This document shows positions 8,503 through 17,054 of a DNA stretch of 48,147 nucleotides, piece by piece. A program made the position numbers and the translations under genes. The notes under the pieces were generated by a model. That model ran no database searches, was not told the origin of the DNA, and was given only the letters and a program-made list of their open reading frames with translations. How positions within the stretch are numbered: the stretch's first letter is position 1; the number at the start of each line of letters is the position of its first letter. The DNA is from an uncultured Hyphomicrobiales bacterium (GTDB taxonomy: Bacteria > Pseudomonadota > Alphaproteobacteria > Rhizobiales > Beijerinckiaceae): contig CAIRGA010000071.1 of the NCBI GenBank assembly GCA_903877935.1, forward strand, positions 1 through 48,147, in the 5' to 3' direction.

Positions 8503-9486
8503 GTGACTGCCACCCATACGGTTCCCGCCATGCCCGACATTATGGTGTCGGCACGTGAAATGTTCGGTATCGATAGCGATATGATGGTTCCTGCCTACTC
8601 TGTAGCAGACTCCCATGTCCCGGACCTTGACCCCGATTATCTCTTTGACCGCCAAACAACCTTGGCAATTCTGGCAGGCTTTGCCAAAAACCGCCGTGTT
8701 ATGGTGTCGGGCTATCACGGCACGGGCAAATCGACCCATATCGAGCAAATCGCAGCGCGCCTGAAATGGCCTTGCATCCGCATCAATCTCGACAGCCATG
8801 TCTCGCGGATCGATCTCGTCGGCAAGGACGCCATTGTCTTGAAAGACGGCAAACAGATTACCGAATTCCAAGACGGTATTTTGCCTTGGGCGTTACAAAA
8901 CAATGTCGCTCTCGTGTTTGACGAATATGACGCAGGTCGCCCCGATGTGATGTTCGTGATCCAGCGCGTGTTGGAGCTTTCCGGAAAACTGACCTTGCTC
9001 GACCAAAAGCGCGTCATTCGGCCGCACGGCGCATTCCGCCTGTTTGCAACGGCAAATACGGTTGGTCTTGGCGATACGTCGGGCCTTTATCATGGCACGC
9101 AGCAGATCAACCAGGGCCAGATGGACCGTTGGTCGATTGTCACCACGCTCAATTATCTGCCGCATGACAAGGAAGTCGACATCGTGCTCGCGAAGTCGAA
9201 GCATTATACGGGCAAGGAAGGCCGCGACATCGTCAACCGCATGGTGCGACTGGCGGATTTGACGCGTTCGGCTTTTATCAATGGCGATCTTTCGACCGTG
9301 ATGAGCCCGCGTACGGTGATCACATGGGCCGAAAATGCAGATATTTTCAATGATATCGGCATGGCATTTCGCCTGACCTTCCTCAACAAATGCGACGAGT
9401 TGGAGCGCGCTTTGGTAGCAGAATTTTATCAGCGCAGCTTTGGCGAGGAATTGCCGGAGAGTTCGCTGAATGTGGCGTTGAGCTAA
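8503..9486 (+). CDS. cobS: Cobaltochelatase subunit CobS (AAA+ ATPase)
   Basis: A 327-residue MoxR/CobS-type AAA+ ATPase. With CobT and CobN it inserts cobalt into hydrogenobyrinic acid a,c-diamide in aerobic cobalamin synthesis. Walker A GYHGTGKS is at 70-77 and Walker [11 protein letters not shown] at about 136-145; the sensor stretch [12 protein letters not shown] and the Arg-containing [12 protein letters not shown] follow. The start is GTG with GAGG upstream. cobT follows after 30 nt. No cobalamin riboswitch is visible in the 110-nt leader, which holds only two 5-bp hairpins. Confidence 0.95.
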   Translation: MTATHTVPAMPDIMVSAREMFGIDSDMMVPAYSVADSHVPDLDPDYLFDRQTTLAILAGFAKNRRVMVSGYHGTGKSTHIEQIAARLKWPCIRINLDSHVSRIDLVGKDAIVLKDGKQITEFQDGILPWALQNNVALVFDEYDAGRPDVMFVIQRVLELSGKLTLLDQKRVIRPHGAFRLFATANTVGLGDTSGLYHGTQQINQGQMDRWSIVTTLNYLPHDKEVDIVLAKSKHYTGKEGRDIVNRMVRLADLTRSAFINGDLSTVMSPRTVITWAENADIFNDIGMAFRLTFLNKCDELERALVAEFYQRSFGEELPESSLNVALS

Positions 9487-9516
9487 TCGCCAATCGCAAA
9501 GGATCGGCCAAACCCC

Positions 9517-11403
9517 GTGTCAACCTCCAACCGCAAACCTGCCCAGCCTAAAGAAGCGCCGACCGAACCGTTTAAACGGGCGGTTGGTGGCGCTATGCGT
9601 GCAATTGCGGGGCGCGCCGAGCTCGATATTGCCTTTGCCAATGATCGTCCGGCCCTGATTGGGGACAAAGCACGCCTGCCCGAACCTCCCCGCAAAATGT
9701 CGGCGGCAGATGCCGCCATTGTGCGTGGCCATGCGGATTCGATGGCGCTTCGCCTTTCCTGCCATGACAGCAATGTGCACCGCCGCCTTCTACCCGAAGG
9801 CCAGACGGCGCGTGCCGTTTATGATGCGGTAGAGCAAGCACGTGTTGAATCGATTGGCTCGCGGCGGATGGACGGCGTTGCCTCCAATATTTCGGCGATG
9901 CTCGAAGACAAATATCACCGCGGTAATTTCCAAGATGTTCGCGATGTGGCCGATGCGCCCATTGAAGATGCCATCGCGATGATGGTGCGCGAGCGGCTGA
10001 CGGGTATGGCGCCGCCCGCGTCTGCGAAGCCCTTGGTGGATCTCTGGCGCTCCCATATTGAGGAAAAAGCGGGCGCCACGCTCGATACGCTGACAGGCCG
10101 GATTGAAGATCAAAAGTCGTTTGCGCGTTTGGTGCGCGATCTGCTCGTAAAGCTCGATATGGCCGAAGAAGCCCAAGGCGAACCGCAGGCCGACGAGGAC
10201 CAGAGCCAGGACGAGCAGCAAAGCGAAAGCGAAGAACAAAATCAGGGCGAGACGGAAGAGCAGTCCTCAACCGAGCAGGCTGAATCCTCAAGCGCTGACG
10301 AGTCGACGCAAGAACTCGAAGACGGCATGGCCGATTCCGAAGATGGCCCAACGGGCGAAATGCCGGAAGAGGATGAAGGATCGGATGCAGACGATTCATC
10401 CGAGTCGAGCCGTCCGCCACCAGCATCGGGACGCGATAGCCGGGTGACGGATTACAAGCTGTTTACGGCCAAATTTGACGAGACGATTTCCGCCGAAGAA
10501 CTCTGCGATGCCGAAGAGTTGACCCGTTTGCGTGCCTATCTCGATAAACAGATCAGCCATTTGCAAGGTGTCGTTGCACGGCTTGCCAACCGGTTGCAGC
10601 GGCGTTTGATGGCGCAGCAAAACCGCGCATGGGAATTCGATTTGGAAGAAGGCACGCTCGATCCAGCGCGCTTGCCCCGTATCGTGATCGACGCGCAACA
10701 ACCCCTCTCGTTCAAGCACGAGAAAGATACGAATTTCCGCGATACGGTTGTGACGCTGCTGATCGATAATTCAGGATCGATGCGCGGGCGTCCGATTTCG
10801 GTTGCTGCAACCTGCGCCGATATTTTAGCACGAACATTAGAGCGTTGTGGTGTGAAGACCGAGATTTTGGGCTTTACAACACGGGCTTGGAAGGGCGGGC
10901 AATCTCGCGAGCTTTGGCTACAATCGGGCAAACCACCCATGCCGGGGCGTTTGAACGATTTGCGGCATATCGTCTATAAATCGGCGGATTCGCCATGGCG
11001 GCGGGCGCGCAAGAACCTTGGGCTAATGATGCGCGAAGGCTTGCTAAAAGAAAATATCGACGGAGAGGCGCTCGATTGGGCGCATAAGCGACTTCTGGCG
11101 CGGCCCGAGCAGCGCAAAATTCTGATGATGATTTCCGATGGCGCGCCGGTGGATGATTCAACGCTGTCGGTCAATCCCGGCAATTATCTCGAAAAGCATT
11201 TGCGCTTTATCATCGAAGAAATCGAAACACGCTCACCCGTTGAACTGATCGCGATTGGCATCGGGCATGATGTGACGCGTTATTACCGCCGTGCGGTAAC
11301 GATCGTCGACGCCGAAGAACTCGGCGGCGCGATGACGGAAAAGCTTGCGGAACTGTTTGAAGAAAACGGCCCGACACGCGGACGCAAAAAGCGCGCGGCC
11401 TAA
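9517..11403 (+). CDS. cobT: Cobaltochelatase subunit CobT
   Basis: A 628-residue subunit that forms the ring-shaped ATPase module with CobS in aerobic cobaltochelatase. An N-terminal conserved domain (about 20-210) is followed by a very acidic Glu/Gln/Ser-rich linker (about 215-300), a CobT hallmark. The C-terminal von Willebrand A domain has the MIDAS motif LLIDNSGSM (D417, S419, S421). The start is GTG, 30 nt after cobS. cobN, the large subunit, is not in the window, as is usual for split cob loci. Confidence 0.95.
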   Translation: MSTSNRKPAQPKEAPTEPFKRAVGGAMRAIAGRAELDIAFANDRPALIGDKARLPEPPRKMSAADAAIVRGHADSMALRLSCHDSNVHRRLLPEGQTARAVYDAVEQARVESIGSRRMDGVASNISAMLEDKYHRGNFQDVRDVADAPIEDAIAMMVRERLTGMAPPASAKPLVDLWRSHIEEKAGATLDTLTGRIEDQKSFARLVRDLLVKLDMAEEAQGEPQADEDQSQDEQQSESEEQNQGETEEQSSTEQAESSSADESTQELEDGMADSEDGPTGEMPEEDEGSDADDSSESSRPPPASGRDSRVTDYKLFTAKFDETISAEELCDAEELTRLRAYLDKQISHLQGVVARLANRLQRRLMAQQNRAWEFDLEEGTLDPARLPRIVIDAQQPLSFKHEKDTNFRDTVVTLLIDNSGSMRGRPISVAATCADILARTLERCGVKTEILGFTTRAWKGGQSRELWLQSGKPPMPGRLNDLRHIVYKSADSPWRRARKNLGLMMREGLLKENIDGEALDWAHKRLLARPEQRKILMMISDGAPVDDSTLSVNPGNYLEKHLRFIIEEIETRSPVELIAIGIGHDVTRYYRRAVTIVDAEELGGAMTEKLAELFEENGPTRGRKKRAA

Positions 11404-11412
11404 TTAGCTCGT

Positions 11413-12015
11413 TTAGACTGCGGCTTTTTCAACCCGTTCCATCGGCAAAATCGAGCTCATCAGCGCGCCGTAAGGCAAAAGCGCAATCAAAGCCACAAGC
11501 ATCTTGACCGAGAAATCGAAGATCGCGAGGCTTTGCCAAAGCGGCAAGGTCGTACCGAAGAGATCGACCGGGCCCGACATATCAGGATCACCCGCAAAGG
11601 CGAGCGAGAAGAACAAGGCCGTATCCAAAGCGGAACCAATCACGCTGCCAATCAAAGGCGCGCGCCACCACGTTTGACGGCGCAGGCGATTGAAGGCCGT
11701 AATATCGAGCAACTGGCCGACCAAGAACGCCGTTCCAGACGCCAGCGCGATGCGGGGTGTGGCAAGCCCAATCGAAAGGGCCACAGCGATCACGAAACCA
11801 ACGGCCACGAGCTTACGGGCCATGCCCGCTCCATAACGGCGATTGGTGAGATCGGTGACCAGAAAGGCCACGGGGTAGGTAAATGCGCCCCATGTCAGGT
11901 AATCCCCGAGGCCGAAAGGCTCGAACGGATATTGCACGAGGACATTTGAGGCCACGACAACAATCGTCATAGCCAAAACAGGCAGCGCGAGCTGGCGCAG
12001 CGGGAGATTAATCAT
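11413..12015 (-). CDS. Queuosine precursor transporter, VUT family (YhhQ/QPTR-like)
   Basis: A 200-residue membrane protein with about six helices. It has the family motif TWGAFTYPVAFLVTDLTNRRYG, in which VTDLTN is diagnostic, and later FLVGQLLDITAFNRLR. YhhQ-type proteins import preQ0/preQ1 for queuosine tRNA modification. The start at 12015 has AAAGGAAGCATAGG before the ATG. No preQ1 riboswitch is recognisable in the short leader. It lies downstream of rpmB on the same strand, separated by two small palindromic repeats. It is convergent with cobT with only 9 nt between the stops. Confidence 0.88.
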   Translation of the reverse strand: MINLPLRQLALPVLAMTIVVVASNVLVQYPFEPFGLGDYLTWGAFTYPVAFLVTDLTNRRYGAGMARKLVAVGFVIAVALSIGLATPRIALASGTAFLVGQLLDITAFNRLRRQTWWRAPLIGSVIGSALDTALFFSLAFAGDPDMSGPVDLFGTTLPLWQSLAIFDFSVKMLVALIALLPYGALMSSILPMERVEKAAV

Positions 12016-12030
12016 CCTATGCTTCCTTTA

Positions 12031-12093
12031 GCTGACGGCTGAAGCCGACGCAGGGTCATCGATCACGAAAGGCTGACGGCTAACGGCCGACGC
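12031..12093. repeat. Pair of REP-like palindromic repeats between rpmB and the VUT transporter gene
   Basis: Copy 1 (12031-12051) reads GCTGACGGCT-GAA-GCCGACGC and copy 2 (12072-12093) reads GCTGACGGCT-AACG-GCCGACGC, so the units match apart from the few bases at the centre. Each can fold: GC, G-C and GGC/GCC pairs form around a short loop with one bulged base. They sit in the 94-nt gap between two minus-strand genes, where they could act as a processing or termination element after rpmB. Whether the genome has more copies is unknown. Confidence 0.5.
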
Positions 12094-12109
12094 CGCACGG
12101 AAGGCAAAC

Positions 12110-12397
12110 TTAGTGAGCAGCGAGCTTCTTCTCAATGTCGCGCTTCAAATGGCGAGCATTGATCGACAAATCATCGGCGTGAGCCTTGATCAAGAAGGCA
12201 TCGAGACCGCCACGGTGCTCAACGGAGCGAAGCGCATGAGCGGTAACACGCAAAGATACAGAACGGCCAAGCGCTTCGGACTGCAAGGTCACTTGGCACA
12301 GGTTCGGCAAGAACTTGCGCTTGGTCTTGTGGTTCGAATGGCTCACGAGCTGTCCGCTCTGAACGGCCTTGCCCGACAATTCGCAACGGCGTGCCAT
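12110..12397 (-). CDS. rpmB: 50S ribosomal protein L28
   Basis: 95 residues, normal for alphaproteobacterial L28. It begins [15 protein letters not shown] and continues with [15 protein letters not shown], which form the typical N-terminal L28 signature. It ends IEKKLAAH. It is a structural component of the large ribosomal subunit near the E site. It is monocistronic or leads into the VUT transporter gene downstream. The leader on its strand contains a small GGCAA-GATT-TTGCC hairpin (12453-12466), about 55 nt before the start. Confidence 0.97.
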   Translation of the reverse strand: MARRCELSGKAVQSGQLVSHSNHKTKRKFLPNLCQVTLQSEALGRSVSLRVTAHALRSVEHRGGLDAFLIKAHADDLSINARHLKRDIEKKLAAH

Positions 12398-12648
12398 GGT
12401 CTTTATCCCTTATCGTCTGAGGTCGTCCAACATAGGATCCGATACGAACCCAGGCAAAATCTTGCCCTTTGTGTCACACGCCTGAAAAAACAGATTGGGG
12501 TCTATAGGGTAGAAGATCGGGAAGCGTCAAGCGAAACATCAGAAAATATGCCGCGAGCAGCCCCGAAAGCAAAGACAAGATACGCGAAAGCCGCTAGATT
12601 GACGACATGTTCGCCACTGCAAGAACAAATTGAACAGAAATTTATCCA

Positions 12649-13512
12649 ATGCCTTCGCTTAAAATTCCCAAATTCGCTCATTTTGTCCGCTATGGCGGAT
12701 TTTTAGCGATTTTTGCTGGTTTCATTCCTTCTCCGCCAAGTCTAGCAGCCGAACCGTCAAAGCCTGTAACGATTACCTATGCGGTTTCGATTGCCTATGT
12801 TCCAATCGGAACGGCGAGATTTTCGCAAAGTTTCAAGGGATCGACCTATCATTTGCACCTTGGCGCCGAATTTACGGGTCTTGTCAGGATGTTTTTTGCC
12901 CCCGATCTCTCATCCGACGCCGAGGGCTTTGATGCAGGCAATCATCTCGTCGCGCAGCGTTATACTCTGACCGTCAATCATCCTGATGACCCGCAGCGGG
13001 TGGACATGAAGATGTCGGGCGGGAACGTGGTAAGCGCCGAACTTGACCCGCCTTTGCCAGAACGGGCTGATCGCGTGCCCGTACTGCCTGAGCATAAAAG
13101 GGGTATCCTTGATCCGCTGAGCGGCTTTTTAATCCCGTCAGCATCCGGGCAGCCCAACGCAGCCAGCCATTGCAACCATGCCATTCCAGTTTTTGATGGT
13201 GCCGGGCGGTTTGACATCACGCTGATGCCTGATGTCGATCAAACCTATGAAACGGCGGGATATAAGGGTCCAGCCATCCGCTGCCTCGTTCGCTATACGG
13301 CGGTTTCCGGCCACCGAGCCAAAAAGACCAATGTCACCTTCATGGAAAATAACCGCGATATTATGGTGACGCTGGCTCCGATACCGGGCAAAGCCTATCT
13401 GGTTCCTCTGGAAATTTCGGTTGCGACCTTGATTGGGAATTTGCGCCTGCGCGCCGAGAAGGTTGACGGGTTAACGCCCGCAAATGCCGAGACCGCGGCC
13501 GCAGCCCAGTGA
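12649..13512 (+). CDS. DUF3108 domain-containing exported protein
   Basis: A 287-residue protein with an N-terminal signal peptide: a hydrophobic stretch with GGFLAIFAGFIPSPPSLA and probable cleavage near SLAAEP, about residue 34. The rest matches the DUF3108 pattern. A first beta strand has ITYAVSIAYVPIGTARFSQSF, and a central GILDPLSGFL motif is followed by PVFDGAGRFDITL, typical of alphaproteobacterial members. It probably acts in the periplasm or outer membrane; no biochemical role is established. It precedes the helicase gene, but 455 nt separate them. Confidence 0.85.
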   Translation: MPSLKIPKFAHFVRYGGFLAIFAGFIPSPPSLAAEPSKPVTITYAVSIAYVPIGTARFSQSFKGSTYHLHLGAEFTGLVRMFFAPDLSSDAEGFDAGNHLVAQRYTLTVNHPDDPQRVDMKMSGGNVVSAELDPPLPERADRVPVLPEHKRGILDPLSGFLIPSASGQPNAASHCNHAIPVFDGAGRFDITLMPDVDQTYETAGYKGPAIRCLVRYTAVSGHRAKKTNVTFMENNRDIMVTLAPIPGKAYLVPLEISVATLIGNLRLRAEKVDGLTPANAETAAAAQ

Positions 13513-13565
13513 ATGATCGTCCCATTTAGGGACAAATTAATTAAAATCCACCGCTTTTCACCGTC

Positions 13566-13592
13566 AAACGATACAGCCAATTCGGCCGATTC
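13566..13592 (+). repeat. Repeat copy 1 (degenerate) of the AAACGAATCAG...GCCGATTC family
   Basis: This copy reads AAACGATACAG, a 7-nt AT-rich spacer region, then CGGCCGATTC. It is the most diverged of three copies and keeps one GANTC site (GATTC). Confidence 0.45.
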
Positions 13593-13619
13593 TTTCGCAA
13601 AATGAGCTTATCCCATTGA

Positions 13620-13645
13620 AAACGAATCAGTTTTTTGCCGATTCG
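13620..13645 (+). repeat. Repeat copy 2 of the AAACGAATCAG...GCCGATTC family
   Basis: It reads AAACGAATCAG, TTTTTT, GCCGATTCG. CGAATC and GATTCG form a 6-bp inverted repeat around an 11-nt centre, and each arm holds a GANTC site. It matches copy 3 at all but one position over 26 nt; weaker similarity continues downstream (TTCGTT...GCGCGTTCG-like sequence). Confidence 0.65.
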
Positions 13646-13805
13646 GGCCTGCTTCGTTCACGCTTCGCGCTCATTCTTAATTGAAGTTCAATTTTGCCTA
13701 GGCTTTGGTTAAGGTCTTTGAAACCTCTTGCGGGCCGCTTAGCCCCGCCCAATGGTTAATGACGATAGGGCAAAGGATTGTTCAAATGGGGTCGCTTTGG
13801 CGGAG

Positions 13806-13814
13806 TTATCCACA
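13806..13814 (+). promoter_or_regulatory. Perfect DnaA box
   Basis: TTATCCACA is an exact match to the high-affinity DnaA consensus and lies between repeat copies 2 and 3. No second good DnaA box is seen nearby; TTATCCCAT near 13608 matches only the first six or so positions. Confidence 0.5.
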
Positions 13815-13835
13815 GACCGAGCCTTATTTGCGCGC

Positions 13836-13861
13836 AAACGAATCAGATTTTTGCCGATTCG
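13836..13861 (+). repeat. Repeat copy 3 of the AAACGAATCAG...GCCGATTC family
   Basis: It reads AAACGAATCAG, ATTTTT, GCCGATTCG, and lies 216 bp from copy 2. It has the same CGAATC/GATTCG inverted arms and two GANTC sites. It lies 106 bp before the helicase start codon. Confidence 0.65.
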
Positions 13862-13967
13862 GACGCGTTTCGTTCCTTGCGCGTTCGTTTCGTTAACAGC
13901 CTTCCTTATTTATGTGTCATATCGGGACAAGCTGGTCCGGCGGATCTGCCTCGTTGAGTGATCGATA

Positions 13968-16900
13968 ATGGCCTTCTCTAACCTACCACCCGCGATGCGG
14001 GCCCGTGGTGTCACTGCCATTTTAGGGCCAACGAACACGGGTAAAACACATCTCGCCATTGAGCGTATGCTGGGTCATCCCTCGGGGATGATTGGGTTAC
14101 CGCTCCGGCTTTTGGCGCGGGAAGTCTATGGCCGTGTTGTCGATAAAGTCGGAGCGCCCGCTGTTGCCTTGATCACCGGCGAAGAAAAGATCAAGCCACC
14201 CGGCGCGCGTTACTGGATTTGCACCGTCGAGGCGATGCCGCGCGATATCGACGTCTCGTTTGTTGCCATTGATGAAATCCAACTCGCCGCCGATTTCGAC
14301 CGCGGCCATGTGTTTACCGATCGCATTCTGAATCTGCGGGGTTACGCCGAGACGATGCTGATCGGCGCTGATACGATGCGCGCACGGATTGAAGAATTGA
14401 TCCCCGGCGTTCACATTACATCGCGCCCTCGCCTCTCTCAGCTCACTTTTGCCGGCGAGAAGAAAATCAGCCGTTTGCCCCGTCGCAGCGCGATTGTCGC
14501 TTTCTCGGCGGAGGAAGTTTATGCGATCGCGGAACTGATCCGACGGCAAAGTGGCGGCGCTGCCGTTGTGCTTGGCGCGCTTTCACCCCGCACGCGCAAT
14601 GCCCAAGTGGCGCTCTTTCAATCCGGTGATGTCGACTATTTGATCGCCACCGACGCCGTCGGCATGGGGCTTAATCTCGATGTCGACCATGTAGCCTTTG
14701 CGGGAGATCGCAAATTCGACGGCACCAAATTTCGAAGCCTTCTACCGGCTGAATTTGGACAAATTGCCGGACGCGCGGGACGGCATTTGCGCGATGGCAC
14801 GTTTGGAACGACTGGACGATGCCCCGGATTTGAGCCGGAATTGGTCGAAGCGCTTGAAGCGCATCGGTTTGAGCAAATATCTATGTTGCAATGGCGCAAC
14901 ACTGTACTTGATTTTTCAAGCGTGTCGGCGCTGATCCATTCGCTGGATCGGATCCCAACGGAGCCAGGCCTGACCCGCGCGCCGATCGCGGATGACCTTC
15001 GTTCACTTGAATCAGCGGCTCGCGATCCCGAGGTTAAATCGCTGGCAATCGGCAAGAATAATGTCGAAAGACTATGGGAAGTCTGCCAAGTCCCCGATTA
15101 TCGCAAGGTTTCACCCCAAGCGCATGCCGATTTGGTGAACACGCTTTACACCTATCTGATGCAGCGCGGACGGGTGCCGGATGACTGGTTCAAACGTCAG
15201 ATTGCCGAGATCGATCGCACCGATGGCGACATTGATACGCTGTCAGCACGCATTGCACAGGTGCGCACTTGGACTTTTGTTGCTAATCGAAATGACTGGT
15301 TACGTGATCCTTTGCATTGGCAGGAGGTCACGCGACAGGTAGAAGATGGATTGTCGGATGCTCTGCACGAGCGTTTGGCCCAACGGTTTGTGGATCGTCG
15401 CACGAGCGTTTTGATGCGGCGACTTAGAGAGAATGCGATGTTAGAGGCGGAAATAACGGCGACAGGCGATGTTCTTGTCGAAGCCCATCCTGTCGGTCGT
15501 TTGATCGGGTTTCAATTTATACCTGAATCCGACAATGGCTCAACGGAGGGAAAAGCCCTTCGTGCAGCGGCGCTTAAAGCGCTCGCGAGCGAGTTCTCCA
15601 ATCGTGCGACACGGGTTTCAAACGCCGTCGATGACGCCTTTGCGCTGAGCAATGATGGATCGCTTCGCTTTTTGGGGGAGCCGATTGCTAAACTCTCGGC
15701 GGGCGAAAAAATCCTTGACCCACGGCTTCGCATTCTAGCCGACGAACATTTAGAGGCTCCTTCGCGTGAACTCGTGCAAACGCGGATCGATCTTTGGATC
15801 AAGGCGCATATTGAAAAACTGCTTGGCCCTCTCCTAAAACTCGAAACAGCGGAAGCGCTAACCGGTATCGCGCGTGGCATTGCCTTTCAAACGGCAGAGG
15901 CACTCGGTGTCCTTGATCGTACGCGTGTTGCAGACGATTTGAAGACGCTCGATCAAGACCAGCGCGCCGCGCTGCGCTCGCTAGGTGTTCGGTTTGGTGC
16001 GTATCATCTGACCGTTCCGACACTTCTAAAGCCGGCGCCGCGCGGCTTGGCGTGTCAGCTCTGGGCGTTGAAGGAAGGTGGCGCCGACATTACGGGCCTT
16101 GATGACATCCTACATTTGGCTGCATCGGGCCGTACGTCCATTCCGGTTAACGAAGAGACGCCGAAGGCGCTTTATCGCGCAGCGGGCTTCCGCGTGTGTG
16201 GTACACGCGCCGTGCGTGTCGACATTTTGGAGCGTTTAGCGGATCTTATCCGGCCAGCCATTCAATATCGGCCGGGCGTAACGGTGGGTGAGCCGCCGGC
16301 TGGGGCCGCTGATGGCGATGCCTTTGTGGCAACCATTGCCATGACGTCGCTTTGCGGATGTGCGGGTGAAGATTTCGCCTCCATTCTCAAATCGCTCGGT
16401 TATGTTTTGGAGCGCCGCGTTGGTCCAGCCATTACCAAGGAATTAGCCAAGCCCGCTTCGATGGAGCCTATCTCAGCTCCTGTATCGGAAGCAGCCGATT
16501 CGCAGGCTGACAGTGAACCCGTCGCGCCCACAGAACCTGACCTGGTTATTGAAGCGGCGCCTGTTGAACTAGCACCCATTGTCGAAATTGCCTCTGAGGT
16601 AACGGAAGCAGCAGAGCCTGTAATGATCGATGTGTGGCGGCAACACCGCCAGCGGCCGCATGCGCCAAGGCATCAGCGGAACAAGCCACAAGGACAGCGC
16701 CCCGCCGTGCCCAGCGACGTGCCGGCAGATGCGTCTTCTGAGGCTACGAAAAACGAGCGGCCAAAGCAGGATCGCCCGCGTCATGAGCGTGACAAGCGCA
16801 TTTCCGATGATCAAAAACGCGACCAGCGCGCGCCGCGGGCCGAAGGCTCCGAAGAGCGTCGGGGGCCACGCCCGCCGCGCCGCGATGATAAACGGAACGA

Positions 16901-17039
16901 TCGTCGCCCGCAGGAAAATCGCGGATGGCAAGATCCCCCTAAGGCACGCGCTGACAATAAAGCGCCAGATCCTGATTCACCTTTCGCAAAGCTACTCGCA
17001 TTGAAAGCTGAAATGGAATCAAAAGGCAAAAAAGGCTGA
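13968..17039 (+). CDS. SUV3-like superfamily 2 RNA helicase
   Basis: A 1023-residue protein. The N-terminal helicase core has Walker A GPTNTGKT (20-27), motif II DEIQ (102-105) and a C-terminal RecA lobe ending in QIAGRAGRHLRDG. This Suv3-type core resembles the mitochondrial degradosome helicase. A long middle region follows, then an Ala/Glu/Pro-rich linker (about 830-890). The tail is a strongly basic, Arg/Asp/Pro-rich and probably disordered region (about 890-1005) that looks RNA-binding. It is widely conserved in alphaproteobacteria, and a role in RNA turnover is likely. An S4-domain protein and ferredoxin often follow this helicase; here a convergent channel gene follows instead. Confidence 0.85.
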   Translation: MAFSNLPPAMRARGVTAILGPTNTGKTHLAIERMLGHPSGMIGLPLRLLAREVYGRVVDKVGAPAVALITGEEKIKPPGARYWICTVEAMPRDIDVSFVAIDEIQLAADFDRGHVFTDRILNLRGYAETMLIGADTMRARIEELIPGVHITSRPRLSQLTFAGEKKISRLPRRSAIVAFSAEEVYAIAELIRRQSGGAAVVLGALSPRTRNAQVALFQSGDVDYLIATDAVGMGLNLDVDHVAFAGDRKFDGTKFRSLLPAEFGQIAGRAGRHLRDGTFGTTGRCPGFEPELVEALEAHRFEQISMLQWRNTVLDFSSVSALIHSLDRIPTEPGLTRAPIADDLRSLESAARDPEVKSLAIGKNNVERLWEVCQVPDYRKVSPQAHADLVNTLYTYLMQRGRVPDDWFKRQIAEIDRTDGDIDTLSARIAQVRTWTFVANRNDWLRDPLHWQEVTRQVEDGLSDALHERLAQRFVDRRTSVLMRRLRENAMLEAEITATGDVLVEAHPVGRLIGFQFIPESDNGSTEGKALRAAALKALASEFSNRATRVSNAVDDAFALSNDGSLRFLGEPIAKLSAGEKILDPRLRILADEHLEAPSRELVQTRIDLWIKAHIEKLLGPLLKLETAEALTGIARGIAFQTAEALGVLDRTRVADDLKTLDQDQRAALRSLGVRFGAYHLTVPTLLKPAPRGLACQLWALKEGGADITGLDDILHLAASGRTSIPVNEETPKALYRAAGFRVCGTRAVRVDILERLADLIRPAIQYRPGVTVGEPPAGAADGDAFVATIAMTSLCGCAGEDFASILKSLGYVLERRVGPAITKELAKPASMEPISAPVSEAADSQADSEPVAPTEPDLVIEAAPVELAPIVEIASEVTEAAEPVMIDVWRQHRQRPHAPRHQRNKPQGQRPAVPSDVPADASSEATKNERPKQDRPRHERDKRISDDQKRDQRAPRAEGSEERRGPRPPRRDDKRNDRRPQENRGWQDPPKARADNKAPDPDSPFAKLLALKAEMESKGKKG

Positions 17040-17054
17040 GGGACTAACCCTCAG
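17025..17054 (-). terminator. Intrinsic terminator for the mechanosensitive channel gene, overlapping the helicase stop
   Basis: CTGAGGG (17036-17042) and CCCTCAG (17048-17054) form a perfect 7-bp stem with a 5-nt loop. On the minus strand the stem is followed by CC and six T residues, contributed by the AAAAAA in the last helicase codons. The stem covers the stop codons of both convergent genes, so it may also stop plus-strand transcripts weakly. Confidence 0.75.

Larger units (their letters stand above)
13513..13967. other. 455-bp non-coding region with three related repeats, a DnaA box and clustered GANTC sites
   Basis: No convincing gene is visible between the DUF3108 and helicase genes. 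The region holds three imperfect copies of an AAACGAATCAG-N6/7-GCCGATTC repeat (listed separately), and one perfect DnaA box TTATCCACA at 13806-13814. ATGGTTAA, the complement of the CtrA half-site TTAACCAT, is at 13752-13759. Five GANTC sites fall within about 275 bp (near 13588, 13624, 13640, 13840 and 13856). Such a combination is typical of cell-cycle-controlled promoters or origins in alphaproteobacteria. With only one DnaA box it is not called an origin. Confidence 0.6.

Noticed and set aside
9593-10426. Long open frame antisense to cobT
   Set aside because: It mirrors the GC-rich third positions of cobT, has no recognisable domain and no ribosome binding site; cobT on the other strand is unambiguous.
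12113-12706. Open frame on the plus strand across rpmB and the start of the DUF3108 gene
   Set aside because: It is antisense to a certain ribosomal protein gene for half its length and overlaps the signal peptide of the next gene in another frame.
13513-13967. Chromosomal origin of replication (oriC)
   Set aside because: Only one good DnaA box and no strongly AT-rich unwinding region are seen, and neighbours are not the usual origin genes. Kept as a finding about cell-cycle sites, not called an origin.
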